Positions 50,638 through 59,883 are shown, counted from the first letter of the stretch. The stretch: DNA of 64,000 nucleotides from Nitrosarchaeum sp. (GCA_021414365.1 JAIOOR010000013.1:62001-126000), one strand, 5' to 3'. The notes: generated by a model not told the origin, from the letters alone. A program made the numbers and translations.

Positions 50638-52155
50638 GTGAATCAGATTCTAGTTGCATCTGCTTTTTTGATTGTTATGTTTAGTCTTGGATTTTCAAAT
50701 CTTTCATTTGGTCAAGGTGTCCAGACATCTGGTGGTGTTAATGTGGAGGGTTCTTGGTATTTGGGTGAAGGCCTCAAAGACGGAGATTATTTTGAATATT
50801 CTTTATGTCAATTAGACCTTCATGATTGTGCACCTATCACATTAAAAATGTGGGTCAAGGGGTTAGTGCAACATGGAACTGAAAAATTATGGGATACAGA
50901 AGTTGTAATTATTGATGGAAATAAAATTATTAAAGGCTCAATGGGTCTTGGTGACACTGCACCCGAACCTATCACATTTGATGAACCACTACATGATTAT
51001 GCTATTGCGTTCAAATCTTCTTTATCTTGGTTGTCTGCTTTTGCTACTGGAAATCCACATGACTTAATCCATGGACCAAAAGAATTCAAAGATGCAGCAT
51101 GGGGAAAGATAGGTGCAATTGGTGGTGCTCAATTAATTCCGTTACGAGCAGAAAAAATTTACACTCCTGCAGGATCTGTTGATACTATTGTTGTTGGTTG
51201 GTATAGTGGTAACAATAATGAAATCTGGATATCTGACGGTTTTCCTTTTCCTGTTAAAGCATTAACTTATGCATGGATTACAACTGGTGTTGCTCCTGTC
51301 ATGTTTCAGTTTGAATTACAAAAATATCAAGAACATGTTGTAAATGATCCTTTCATAAGTGTTGAATCAACCGTCTCAAAAACAGATTTGCTAAAATGTG
51401 CTACAGATTTCTATGAATATACAAGTGGTCGTCAATCTACAAATACACATACCATGATGATTCAGTACAATTATTCTCCTAAAGTACCAATTGAAGGATG
51501 TTTTATTGATTGGAAAATTAACTTTATGAATAAATACAATGATGTACAATTTGTTGATCAAGTACATTATGATATTTGGGTTGTAGATAATGATGGTAAG
51601 AGGTTACGTTCATACGCAGAAGACATTGGACGTGCAGATTTGTTTAATGGATTTGGACAAGCACATGTGCTTCTTCCAATAAAAGAAAAAGCGGGATTAG
51701 TACATTACATAATATTTGTTCATGGCACAGGATCAGAAATCGATGTTCCTGATGCATCAATGGGTGGATATGCTGCCATAGATGTTCAAATTGCTGAAAA
51801 CCCTCTTCTTGCAGGACTAGATGGTAATACTCCTTCAATTCCTGCATGGATTAAAAACAATGCTGGATGGTGGAAAGAAGGTAAAATTGATGATAATTCC
51901 TTTGTTCAAGGAATACAATATTTGATTAAACAAGGAATAATGAAAATTCCACCAACATCTCAAGGTGCAAGTTCTGCAGACAATTCAATTCCTGCATGGA
52001 TTAAAAACAATGCTGGATGGTGGGCAGAAGGTTCAATTGATGATAACTCCTTCATTCAAGGAATCCAATTTTTGATTCAAGAAGGAATAATGAAGATTCA
52101 ACAACCCTCCTCTACACCCAAATCCGGCTATCAACCTGAAACTCCATTTGGTTAA
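50638..52155 (+). CDS. Secreted protein with C-terminal IPAWIKNNAGWW repeats
   Basis: 505 residues from GTG at 50638. A signal peptide (residues 1-24, hydrophobic core SAFLIVMFSLGF) precedes a beta-rich extracellular domain of about 375 residues. Two copies of a 50-residue repeat end it, each starting SIPAWIKNNAGWW and containing DDNSF(V/I)QGIQ(Y/F)LI. The repeat occurs in many thaumarchaeal surface proteins (general knowledge) and may mediate anchoring or binding. Overall function unknown. Confidence 0.88.
   Translation: MNQILVASAFLIVMFSLGFSNLSFGQGVQTSGGVNVEGSWYLGEGLKDGDYFEYSLCQLDLHDCAPITLKMWVKGLVQHGTEKLWDTEVVIIDGNKIIKGSMGLGDTAPEPITFDEPLHDYAIAFKSSLSWLSAFATGNPHDLIHGPKEFKDAAWGKIGAIGGAQLIPLRAEKIYTPAGSVDTIVVGWYSGNNNEIWISDGFPFPVKALTYAWITTGVAPVMFQFELQKYQEHVVNDPFISVESTVSKTDLLKCATDFYEYTSGRQSTNTHTMMIQYNYSPKVPIEGCFIDWKINFMNKYNDVQFVDQVHYDIWVVDNDGKRLRSYAEDIGRADLFNGFGQAHVLLPIKEKAGLVHYIIFVHGTGSEIDVPDASMGGYAAIDVQIAENPLLAGLDGNTPSIPAWIKNNAGWWKEGKIDDNSFVQGIQYLIKQGIMKIPPTSQGASSADNSIPAWIKNNAGWWAEGSIDDNSFIQGIQFLIQEGIMKIQQPSSTPKSGYQPETPFG
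51838..52137 (+). repeat. Two 150-bp protein repeats (IPAWIKNNAGWW)
   Basis: The repeat at 51838-51987 and that at 51988-52137 have the same 50-residue period. The DNA is nearly identical over the first 40 bases and drifts later. Both encode IPAWIKNNAGWW followed by EG.IDDNSF. Selection at protein level with recent duplication would explain this. Confidence 0.85.
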
Positions 52156-52218
52156 AAACATCTATAATCTTTCATGTGTTACATTCAAATTATTAGATTT
52201 TAAAAACCAAGTTGTAAA

Positions 52219-52578
52219 ATGATAGGCCTTTTTAGCTATCCAAAAAGACATCTCAAAAAATTAGTAAAAGATGGAAATTATGTCGAAGCCTTGGAGTTTG
52301 GAAAGAGTTTACAAGAAAAATTTTCTAATGACTCTGATTACATGTTTATGATGGGAAGTATTTACTTTATTTTAGAAGATACAAAAAAAGCAATTGCATA
52401 TTTTGAAAAGGCTTTGGAATTAAATCCAAACGATGTTGAAACTCTGACTCTAAAAACAAACGCTCATCTTTCATTACAACAAAAAGATGAAGCAATAGAC
52501 TGTTGCAAAAAAATCATAATGCTAAATCCTGATAACTATGAGGCATACGGTCTGCTTGAAAAATTAGAGTCTATCTGA
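52219..52578 (+). CDS. TPR-repeat protein
   Basis: 119 residues with three tetratricopeptide units: YVEALEFGKSLQEKFSNDSD, FMMGSIYFILEDTKKAIAYF with EKALELNPNDVE, and DEAIDCCKKIIMLNPDNYEA. TPR proteins mediate protein-protein contacts. No other domain. Confidence 0.9.
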   Translation: MIGLFSYPKRHLKKLVKDGNYVEALEFGKSLQEKFSNDSDYMFMMGSIYFILEDTKKAIAYFEKALELNPNDVETLTLKTNAHLSLQQKDEAIDCCKKIIMLNPDNYEAYGLLEKLESI

Positions 52579-52589
52579 TTTCTTAAATG

Positions 52590-53090
52590 TTATCCTGTTT
52601 TTATCTCATACGCATTTTCCATTAGCCAATCACAAAATTTTGTAACCTTTTCATCAAACACAGTCCATATGTGCACAGAGTGGGGAAGAATGTCTATTTT
52701 CCAATTATCTGTAAAAACTCTGACTCCTTCTTTGTTTTCATACATGTAGGCATCTTCAACTTGAACGTCTCCTAAAATTTCCTTTGCCTTTTCTTTGATT
52801 ACCTCTCTATTGATTGAAAATTTCTTCTTGTCATAATCTATAATCAAACTAAGATCTCGTTTGCCATACATTTCAAATTCTTCTATTCTTCCTTCTTTTG
52901 GAAAGTTTACTATTAGTTTGATGTTGTATTTTTTACCTACCTCCTTTCCGATTTCAACTATTCTCATATATCCCATACCTTGATTCTTCTTTAGCATGAA
53001 ACGAATCTGTGGCAGATTTGATTTCAATTGTTGCTGAAGATCCAAAACCAACTCTGAAAATATCATGTTATATGTAGTTTGATTTCCCAT
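52590..53090 (-). CDS. Protein of unknown function
   Basis: ATG at 53090 gives MGNQTTYNMIFSELVLDLQQ and 166 residues. Codons further upstream (to 53234) read unlike a protein, so this start is preferred; ATG at 53099 is an alternative. Alpha/beta, lysine-rich, ends WTVFDEKVTKFCDWLMENAY. Diverges from the 53162 gene across a 71-base gap with shared AT-rich promoter DNA. Confidence 0.75.
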   Translation of the reverse strand: MGNQTTYNMIFSELVLDLQQQLKSNLPQIRFMLKKNQGMGYMRIVEIGKEVGKKYNIKLIVNFPKEGRIEEFEMYGKRDLSLIIDYDKKKFSINREVIKEKAKEILGDVQVEDAYMYENKEGVRVFTDNWKIDILPHSVHIWTVFDEKVTKFCDWLMENAYEIKTG

Positions 53091-53161
53091 TATAATCATT
53101 AATCTTGTGACTGGATTAGTTTTTTTAGATGTAAAAATAATTGAAGTTATTGGCACTACCA

Positions 53162-53794
53162 ATGGATTATGACGGTGTACGAATAGATGATGGCTCAGAA
53201 AGAACAGATAATGTAAATGATTACAAAATAACATGTATTGATTTTATCAAAGATATTTCTCATGACTATGAGGCATGGGTTGATTACTACAAGCTTCCAG
53301 AAGATGAAGACAAGAGAAGACGAGCTGGAATTAGAGCAACAATAGAAAGAACAAACGAATGGATTGCAAAAGTTGCTCAGACAATAAAAGCAGTAGATGT
53401 AGTGATGAATGATGGAATTCAAAAGATGGCAGAATCCACTGCAGGAAAGCCATTTGAGATAGGTGTTTTTGTAAATGGCAAATCAAGTTACACTCTTGGA
53501 AAATCTGGAATCATAGATGTTAACGTAAAGTCTAGTGGCAGACAAGGAAGAAAAACAAAACTTGGTTTTCATTTCAAAGATGACCGATTTAGAATCGAAT
53601 CCACATGTGGAGCATTTTTGGATGAAACTAGTTTGCCCACTAACGAATTTGATTTGATGGACATTCACCTTAAACTTAATGCAGAAAAAGCACAACAACG
53701 TGATGTGATATCATTTACTGTTACTGTTAGTGAAATGGAAAATGATCTAGAATTTGACCGTAGAGGCGTCTCTACTATTATTCACATAGTGTGA
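53162..53794 (+). CDS. Protein of unknown function, beta-rich C-terminus
   Basis: ATG at 53162 gives MDYDGVRIDDGSERTDNVND, 210 residues; TTG at 53141 would add seven. TAAAAATAA about 26 bases before this ATG could be a TATA box for a leaderless message. A helical middle (AGIRATIERTNEWIAKVAQT) and a beta-rich C-terminus. No Cys-rich or membrane features. The 3' end overlaps the Ddn-like gene by 17 bases. Confidence 0.75.
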   Translation: MDYDGVRIDDGSERTDNVNDYKITCIDFIKDISHDYEAWVDYYKLPEDEDKRRRAGIRATIERTNEWIAKVAQTIKAVDVVMNDGIQKMAESTAGKPFEIGVFVNGKSSYTLGKSGIIDVNVKSSGRQGRKTKLGFHFKDDRFRIESTCGAFLDETSLPTNEFDLMDIHLKLNAEKAQQRDVISFTVTVSEMENDLEFDRRGVSTIIHIV

Positions 53795-54098
53795 TCTCTA
53801 AGGCGACTCTTTTTTCATCTGCTCTTTTCTCTCCGGGATATTTTAATTGAGAAATTTTATCCTCCAACTTTTCATCTTCAACTAATTTTGCTTTACCTTT
53901 GTAAGTTTCATCTTTGTATTGTATTGTTACATCTGGATTTACCATGGCGTTTTTGAACCAATCTCCGTCTGGTCTGTGTCTTGAAAAATAAATTTTATCA
54001 TTGTATTTTACAGCGCGAAGCATAATAGAGTGCTGCTTTCCTGTCTTCCTACCTTTTGTGCTTAAAATTGCTCGAAACAGACTCTCTTCAATTGCCAT
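53778..54098 (-). CDS. Ddn-like deazaflavin-dependent nitroreductase family
   Basis: 106 residues with the short split-barrel pattern of the F420-dependent Ddn family: LSTKGRKTGKQHSIMLRAV, then YFSRHRPDGDWFKNAMVNP. DVTIQYKDETYKGKAK follows. Family members use reduced F420 to reduce quinones or nitro compounds. CofE at 20586 shows that the cell makes F420. Substrate unknown. Confidence 0.85.
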   Translation of the reverse strand: MAIEESLFRAILSTKGRKTGKQHSIMLRAVKYNDKIYFSRHRPDGDWFKNAMVNPDVTIQYKDETYKGKAKLVEDEKLEDKISQLKYPGEKRADEKRVALEITLCE

Positions 54099-54185
54099 GA
54101 GCCTGTATTTCTGTCAAGTAATTTAACCTCATTGATAGAAATTTCTGATATTGGGTATGATAAGCAAATCTGAATAATGTAGTGC

Positions 54186-54638
54186 ATGTCAGTAAAACTA
54201 GAAAATATTCCTAAAAACATGTCCATAGCCGATGACTTTGTTGGAAAAAAAGTCAAAGACAGAGAGGGCATAGAATATGGTAAAGTCAAACACATTCACA
54301 TTAACCAAAAAACTCTAGCAGTATCCGGAGTTACAATTCATCAGGGATTTCACAGGGACTATTTCCTTTCTGCTGATTATATTGACAAGTTCACTGAAGA
54401 GACTTTGTTACTAAGCCAATCTCCAATTAGGACAGGAGTCGATGTAGTTGACATTGATGGTCATAAGATAGGAAAAATAACACGATTAGTTAGACATCCT
54501 GATACAAATGAGCTAGAATCTGTTGAAATTCACGATGGAATAATTCATTCCAAAATTATACATAAATCAGAAATTTGGGGTATCGGTGAAAAAATTATTC
54601 TCAAAACAACCAAAGAAGAATACAAAAAACTAGCATAG
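54186..54638 (+). CDS. PRC-barrel domain protein
   Basis: 150 residues. Two PRC-barrel-like repeats: ADDFVGKKVKDREGIEYGKV with KHIHINQ, and GVDVVDIDGHKIGKITRLVR with HPDTNELESVEI. In other organisms PRC barrels take part in RNA processing or photosynthetic reaction centres; a specific role here is not evident. Confidence 0.88.
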   Translation: MSVKLENIPKNMSIADDFVGKKVKDREGIEYGKVKHIHINQKTLAVSGVTIHQGFHRDYFLSADYIDKFTEETLLLSQSPIRTGVDVVDIDGHKIGKITRLVRHPDTNELESVEIHDGIIHSKIIHKSEIWGIGEKIILKTTKEEYKKLA

Positions 54639-54648
54639 TCTTTAATTT

Positions 54649-54756
54649 TTAATTACGATCTTGTGTCTTTTTGTTGCACTTTAGACAAATGGGAATTCCT
54701 TTTTCAACTGTAATTTCCACATTTGATGAATGACATTTTTGGCAAAGCCCCTTCAT
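54649..54756 (-). CDS. 35-residue zinc-ribbon microprotein
   Basis: ATG at 54756, stop at 54649-54651. Begins MKGLCQKCHSSNVEITV, then CLKC near the end (ICLKCNKKTQDRN). Two CxxC pairs 16 residues apart make a single treble-clef-like zinc ribbon. Convergent with the PRC gene. In other frames the region is unremarkable. Likely a true gene although very short. Confidence 0.75.
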   Translation of the reverse strand: MKGLCQKCHSSNVEITVEKGIPICLKCNKKTQDRN

Positions 54757-54843
54757 AATCTTATCGCTATGAAAGGTCTTTAAATTTTTTATGAGTATCT
54801 CACTACGCTTAACAATTTATAATTGATAAAAGCGATCTAATCA

Positions 54844-55839
54844 TTGTATTCTGTAGAGACTAAATCTCTCTCAAAACTTTTTGGTACTGTAAAAGCAGTA
54901 GATGCCATTTCATTTTCAGTTGAGGCAGGCGAAATCTTTGGATTTCTTGGTCCAAACGGTGCAGGTAAAAGTTCTACAATTATGATCCTCACTACATTGC
55001 TCAAACTAACTTCTGGACAAGCTCTGGTTTCTGGATTTGATGTAATGAAGCAAGCAAAACAAGTGCGTCAAAACATTGGATATGTGCAGCAAGAATCAAC
55101 CGTCGATGAATATCTTACAGGAAGAGAAAACTTGCTTTTGCAGGCAAGACTCAATCATATTCCAAAAGATCAAATTGATAAAAGAATTGATGGCATTTTA
55201 GAACTAATTGAATTATCTGATAAACAAAATGATTCCGTAGTTACGTATTCTGGAGGAATGAGAAAAAGACTTGATATTGCTGGTGGATTATTACATCATC
55301 CCAAAGTTTTATTTTTAGACGAGCCTACTGTTGGGCTGGATATTCAAACACGCCGAAAAATTTGGGAGTATATTAAAAAAATTCACAAGGAATTTGAAAT
55401 GACGATATTTCTCACCACTCACTACATGGAAGAGGCAGATCAGCTATGTGATAGAATCGGAATTATTGATCATGGAAAAATTCAGATAATTGATTCTCCA
55501 CAAAACATGAAAAACGCTATGGGTAACGAAGTAATTTCTTTGACATTTGAAAATGGAAATTCTGTTGGCTTTTTGTCTCAATTACATCAGATTGATTTTA
55601 TTAAAAAAATAAACAAAGATGATAACAAACTGACTATTTTCACATCTAATGGTACAGAAGTAATTCCTAAAATTTTTCAGATATCTGCTAATCTTCAAAT
55701 CAAAATAATTTCTATATCTTTAACTCAACCAACTCTAGATGATGTCTTTATTTCTTACACTGGTCGTGAAATCAGAGATGATAATGCTGGATTCAATCGA
55801 AAACTAGAACATGCAAAAATGAAGAGGCTACGTGCATGA
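54844..55839 (+). CDS. ABC transporter ATP-binding protein (DrrA-like)
   Basis: 331 residues from TTG at 54844. Walker A GPNGAGKSS (about 40-48), signature YSGGMRKRLDIAGGLLHHP, Walker B VLFLDEP, and H-loop LTTHYMEEAD. Long C-terminal extension with LTQPTLDDVFISYTGRE as in daunorubicin-type exporters. Overlaps the permease gene by ATGA. Confidence 0.93.
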   Translation: MYSVETKSLSKLFGTVKAVDAISFSVEAGEIFGFLGPNGAGKSSTIMILTTLLKLTSGQALVSGFDVMKQAKQVRQNIGYVQQESTVDEYLTGRENLLLQARLNHIPKDQIDKRIDGILELIELSDKQNDSVVTYSGGMRKRLDIAGGLLHHPKVLFLDEPTVGLDIQTRRKIWEYIKKIHKEFEMTIFLTTHYMEEADQLCDRIGIIDHGKIQIIDSPQNMKNAMGNEVISLTFENGNSVGFLSQLHQIDFIKKINKDDNKLTIFTSNGTEVIPKIFQISANLQIKIISISLTQPTLDDVFISYTGREIRDDNAGFNRKLEHAKMKRLRA

Positions 55840-56618
55840 CTTTGATGTATGATACGTATACTATATTTTGGAGAGAGCTCAAACGATACAAAAAATCTAG
55901 AAGTGGAGTTTTAATTCGACTAATCCAACCAGCGATTTGGATTATTGTAATTGGAAATACATTTTCAGGAACTCAACCATTGATTCAATCCGTTGGATTT
56001 GAAGGAAAATATATTGAATTTATGGCACCTGGCGTGATAATACTAACTGCAATTTTTACAAGTATTTTCGGCGGAGTCAATACTTTATGGGATAGGCGGT
56101 ATGGCTTTATGAACAAGGCATTGACATCTCCTATTTCACGTTCTTCTATTGCACTTGGAAAAATGAGTGCAATATCTTTGATTTCTGCATTGCAATCTAG
56201 TTTAATCATTGGAATTGCTTTGGCAATAGGTGTATCATTTCCAAACCCGTTAATGATTATACCAATCATGGCAATTGTAATTTTGTTTTCTATGGGATTT
56301 TCTGGAATCTCTGTTATAGTTGCTGCCACTGCAAAATCTCAAGAGACTTTTTGGGGAGTGATCAACTTTCTTGGAATGCCTTTATTCATGTTAAGTCCAG
56401 CTCTTTTTCCGCTGGAACTACTTCCTAATTGGCTTGCCACTGTAGCAAAACTCAATCCTGTAACCTACACTGTTTTACTAGTCAGAGAAATGATGACCGG
56501 TGTTTCTGAAGGTGGAATTTCCGCATTACTAAGCATAGCAATAATCAGTGTGTTTGTTTTGATTATGGTTGGTTTATCTAGCTATGTCTTCACTAGGGAA
56601 GTCAACAAACCATTTTAA
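55836..56618 (+). CDS. ABC-2 type permease (DrrB-like)
   Basis: 260 residues, six hydrophobic segments. Near the start: FWRELKRYKKSRSGVLIRLI, then GVNTLWDRRYGFMNKAL (the ABC-2 signature region) and PALFPLELLPNW. Forms an exporter with the preceding ATPase. Cargo unknown; a lipid, drug or polysaccharide is possible. Confidence 0.92.
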   Translation: MTLMYDTYTIFWRELKRYKKSRSGVLIRLIQPAIWIIVIGNTFSGTQPLIQSVGFEGKYIEFMAPGVIILTAIFTSIFGGVNTLWDRRYGFMNKALTSPISRSSIALGKMSAISLISALQSSLIIGIALAIGVSFPNPLMIIPIMAIVILFSMGFSGISVIVAATAKSQETFWGVINFLGMPLFMLSPALFPLELLPNWLATVAKLNPVTYTVLLVREMMTGVSEGGISALLSIAIISVFVLIMVGLSSYVFTREVNKPF

Positions 56619-56759
56619 TCAAAAATAGTATTGAGTAATTATCTATATAGAAAAATACAAAAATCCAATTGGATCGTAAAAATGTAAATCATTACTAGAA
56701 AAATAGATTAAAAATACCAAAAGTATTGATACTGATTAAACTCAAAAAGGAAAATATCT

Positions 56760-57434
56760 ATGTCTTATTCAAATTTACAAATCTTCCTAGTTGAATTAAT
56801 TGGAACGTTTATTCTTGTTGTGTTTGCAACTGGCTCTATTGTTTATGATGCTCAGAAAGATGGAACCATGGGAATTGCTTTTGCTGCTGTTGCACCATTC
56901 ATTGCATTAATTATCGGGGTTTATTCTTTTGGAAAAATTTCACTTGCACATTTTAATCCGGCAGTGACAATCGGATATTATATCACAGGGCATATCTCTA
57001 AAATTCAAATAATGTATTATTTTGCTGCAGAGATTATTGGCGCCATCCTTGCTTCTTTGTTTGTCAAGAGTTTCATTGGAACTGGTACAAATCTTGGAGC
57101 AAATACTCCCAATTATGATTTTCCTTTATTCGTGATATTCCCAATTGAAGTATTGGCATCTGCATTACTTATGGCTGTAATCTTTACAGTTGTCTATACC
57201 AAAGGACTCAAGGGATTTGGTGGAGTTGCAATAGGTGGAATTGTTGGATTGGATATATTCTTCTTGGCTTTTATTTCAGGCGCTTCTATGAATCCTGCTC
57301 GGGCGTTAGCTCCTGCTTTGGTCTCTGGAGTTTTCGATGATTTGTGGTTGTATTGGACTGCCCCCTTTGTTGGAACTATTATTGTTGCATTCTTGTTTCG
57401 AAACAAATTTCGTTCTAGTAATGCTTGTTCTTAG
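56760..57434 (+). CDS. Aquaporin/glycerol facilitator (MIP family)
   Basis: 224 residues with six helices and two NPA boxes, HFNPAVTIGY and SMNPARALAPALVSG. Ar/R position Arg after the second NPA is kept. Channel for water or small uncharged solutes (ammonia, urea and glycerol cannot be told apart by sequence). An interesting candidate for ammonia or urea entry, but that is only inference. Confidence 0.93.
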   Translation: MSYSNLQIFLVELIGTFILVVFATGSIVYDAQKDGTMGIAFAAVAPFIALIIGVYSFGKISLAHFNPAVTIGYYITGHISKIQIMYYFAAEIIGAILASLFVKSFIGTGTNLGANTPNYDFPLFVIFPIEVLASALLMAVIFTVVYTKGLKGFGGVAIGGIVGLDIFFLAFISGASMNPARALAPALVSGVFDDLWLYWTAPFVGTIIVAFLFRNKFRSSNACS

Positions 57435-57523
57435 AGGAACATTCCTTACATAGTAAACATAGTTCCACCTAATCTAAAGTCATTTTCCTTATAGTTTTGT
57501 GATGATGGTGTAATGATATCTTG

Positions 57524-57937
57524 ATGCACAACACTGACCTTGAGCATAATTTGGAACTAACAAGACTATGTCAAGATATTCTAGCCTCAAATGATCGAAT
57601 TTATTTTGTATCGACCGTTAATAGAAATGGCAAATCCACAGAATCCAAATTTCGCAATGACAGAATTATTAAAAATATGACATTACAAGAGATTGAAATG
57701 TTGTACATGCAACGAGTTTTACAGTCTTTTCTGAATAAAGAATTTGATGATGTCTTGGGGTCTCTAGACTTTATCACAGTACAAAGAGAGACACTGTTAG
57801 AATTTATTTTTCCATTTTCAGATGGGATTGTTCTTGTTATAGCTGACTTGGATGTGATCTCTAGATATCTTGCGAAAACAATTTCATTTTTGATTAGAGA
57901 CTTTGAGTTTAGACTCAAAGATTCTCTGTATGCATAA
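57524..57937 (+). CDS. DUF6659-like small protein
   Basis: 137 residues from ATG at 57524. Pattern LTRLCQDILASNDRIYFVST, EIEMLYMQRVLQSFLNKEFD and FPFSDGIVLVIADLD agrees with a thaumarchaeal family I know as DUF6659, with a roadblock-like fold. The family name is from memory. Cytosolic, function unknown. Confidence 0.72.
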   Translation: MHNTDLEHNLELTRLCQDILASNDRIYFVSTVNRNGKSTESKFRNDRIIKNMTLQEIEMLYMQRVLQSFLNKEFDDVLGSLDFITVQRETLLEFIFPFSDGIVLVIADLDVISRYLAKTISFLIRDFEFRLKDSLYA

Positions 57938-58068
57938 TATAATTTCTAATTTATGTTGAATAGCGTTATACGTTTTACCATACCCATTTACGTAAGGAAC
58001 ATATTTTTATCTTACTTTACTAATTTCACATAAAATGTTTAGGATATTTTTTTAGATCGGCATTCATA

Positions 58069-58200
58069 ATGTTTTTCATGCAAAAAACTCAATGCAGTAA
58101 ATGTGGAAATAAGGATACAGAAATTTTGAGACGTGGCAAGTTTTCACATGACGTTTTATTTTGCCCTTCCTGTGATGATATTTGCAATAAACTAGGATAG
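58069..58200 (+). CDS. 43-residue zinc-ribbon microprotein
   Basis: ATG at 58069, or ATG at 58078 (MQKTQCSKCGNKD). Two CxxC groups, CSKC and CPSC, then an extra Cys near the end (DICNKLG). The fold should be a zinc ribbon of about 40 residues. The first three residues are hydrophobic (MFFM), so the shorter start is likely. No operon partner upstream; a further small frame follows at 58228. Confidence 0.75.
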   Translation: MFFMQKTQCSKCGNKDTEILRRGKFSHDVLFCPSCDDICNKLG

Positions 58201-58227
58201 GATCAGAAAATCATTCTATATAGAACA

Positions 58228-58455
58228 ATGATGTTTTATAGACATACTGAAAGTAAATGCAATTTTGTTTTAAAATATAACAACACTCTATCATCAATGA
58301 ATGCCAAAAACTCCCTTGAGCATGACAAATTATCATTTTCAAAAATTTTATTGTCAAAAGAAGTGGCAGACATTATCAAACATGTCGTAAAAGAGTCCAC
58401 CCCGACCGTACGTCATCAATGCCATGATAGGGAGAACCACAAATCTGAGGGATGA
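58228..58455 (+). CDS. Small hypothetical protein
   Basis: 75 residues from ATG at 58228. Weak coding look: LLSKEVADIIKHVVKEST appears helical and natural, while the first 20 residues are less convincing, so an internal start (ATG 58297, MNAKNSLEH) may be true. HQCHDRENHK near the end has Cys and His. A tiny frame starts two bases after its stop. Confidence 0.45.
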   Translation: MMFYRHTESKCNFVLKYNNTLSSMNAKNSLEHDKLSFSKILLSKEVADIIKHVVKESTPTVRHQCHDRENHKSEG

Positions 58456-58456
58456 T

Positions 58457-58549
58457 ATGTCCAAGTTCACAGAGTTTCAATGCAGCCCAAATTGTTGGTG
58501 TAAACAAGAAAAATCATACACGTATCCATATGATGATACACATGCCTGA
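58457..58549 (+). CDS. 30-residue Cys-containing microprotein
   Basis: ATG at 58457, stop 58547-58549. Reads MSKFTEFQCSPNCWCKQEKS and ends YTYPYDDTHA. Three Cys (CSPNCWC). Begins two bases after the 58228 frame stops, which supports co-translation. Short, so chance is possible. Confidence 0.45.
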   Translation: MSKFTEFQCSPNCWCKQEKSYTYPYDDTHA

Positions 58550-58605
58550 AAATTCTCAAATTTAGTAATATTACGAATAATAATGACCTCTATCAGAATT
58601 GATTA

Positions 58606-59883
58606 TTGTCCAAATCTCAAAAATTATTTAATGATTCTAAAAAGGTCATTCCTTCTGGCGTAAACAGCCCAGTTAGATATTTTGAACCATATCCATTTTT
58701 TACCAAAAAATCCAATGGCTCGTACATTTGGGATGAAGACAACAAAAAATACATTGATTTCTGTAACGGTTATGGGGCATTACTTCTAGGACATAGGAGA
58801 AAAGAAGTATTGGATGCTGTATTGAAACAATTAACTCAAGGAACTCTGTTTTGTACTCCTACCCATTCTGAAATAGAATTATCAAAATTAATCATTGGTA
58901 ATTTTCCATCTATTGAAAAAGTAAGATTAGTAAATACTGGTGGTGAGGCAACAATGACTGCTATTAGACTAGCTCGCGGATTTACAAAAAAGAAAAAGAT
59001 CATAAAATTTGAAGGGTGTTATCACGGTGCACATGATTCTGTTTTAGTAAAAGCTGGTTCTGGTTCTGCACATAATGGAATATCTGTGTCTGATGGCGGA
59101 CTAGACGAAGTTGCAAAAAACTCTCTAGTTGTACCATATAATAATTCTGAAGAACTTGAAAAAGTCATTACAAAAAACAAGGATGTTGCAGGAGTAATCA
59201 TCGAACCAGTCTTAGCTAATATGGGATTGATTTTACCTGAAAAAAACTTTCTTTCACAAGTTAGGAAAATCACAAAAGACAATGACGTCCCTTTGATTTT
59301 TGATGAGGTGGTAACAGGATTTAGAGTATCGCCAGGTGGTGCACAACAACATTTTGGAATTAAACCTGACATCACAACTTTAGCAAAGGCATTAGGAAAC
59401 GGATTTGTAGTTGCAGCAGTTGGTGGTAAAAAAGAAATAATGAACTTACTCTCTCCTGGAGGTAAAGTCTACCAAGCAAGTACGTATGCAGGAAACCCAG
59501 TATCTGTCAGTGCAGCTATATCATCAATTAAAACAATAAACAAAATAAAAAATAAACTCTATTCAAAACTTGAACAGTACAATTCAACACTTACTCGTGC
59601 CATAGGCGATATGGCATGTGACCTGAAAATTCCCCACCAAATCAATTCTACCTCTTCTATGTTTCAAATTTTCTTTACAGACAAACCTGTGACTGACTAT
59701 GTCTCTTCCAAAAACGCAGATGCAAATAAATTCAAAAAAATGTTTTCTACATTATTGAAAAAAGGTGTTTTTATTGCACCGTCTCAGTTTGAAGTGGTTT
59801 TTCTATCTGATGCACACACAAAATCTGACATAAAATATACAATAAACGCTTATGATATAGCATTAAAGTCGGTGAAGAATTGA
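58606..59883 (+). CDS. hemL: Glutamate-1-semialdehyde 2,1-aminomutase
   Basis: Converts glutamate-1-semialdehyde to 5-aminolevulinate in the C5 pathway. 425 residues from TTG at 58606. PSGVNSPVRYFEPYPFF, then GAALLLG-like EVRGYGALLLG region at 50-60, LVNTGGEATMTAIRLARG, and the PLP-lysine segment TLAKALGNGFVVAAVGG. Length normal. Starts the tetrapyrrole cluster, but hemA and hemB are not adjacent in this window. Confidence 0.94.
   Translation: MSKSQKLFNDSKKVIPSGVNSPVRYFEPYPFFTKKSNGSYIWDEDNKKYIDFCNGYGALLLGHRRKEVLDAVLKQLTQGTLFCTPTHSEIELSKLIIGNFPSIEKVRLVNTGGEATMTAIRLARGFTKKKKIIKFEGCYHGAHDSVLVKAGSGSAHNGISVSDGGLDEVAKNSLVVPYNNSEELEKVITKNKDVAGVIIEPVLANMGLILPEKNFLSQVRKITKDNDVPLIFDEVVTGFRVSPGGAQQHFGIKPDITTLAKALGNGFVVAAVGGKKEIMNLLSPGGKVYQASTYAGNPVSVSAAISSIKTINKIKNKLYSKLEQYNSTLTRAIGDMACDLKIPHQINSTSSMFQIFFTDKPVTDYVSSKNADANKFKKMFSTLLKKGVFIAPSQFEVVFLSDAHTKSDIKYTINAYDIALKSVKN

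Noticed and set aside
56722-56733. AGTAT-TG-ATACT palindrome upstream of the aquaporin
   Set aside because: Short arms in AT-rich DNA about 27 bases before the ATG; most likely part of the promoter.
57499-57537. Possible C/D-box sRNA: GTGATGA followed by CTGA
   Set aside because: C and D boxes fit, but no D' box is seen before the C'-like TGATG, and the element overlaps the start of the 57524 gene.
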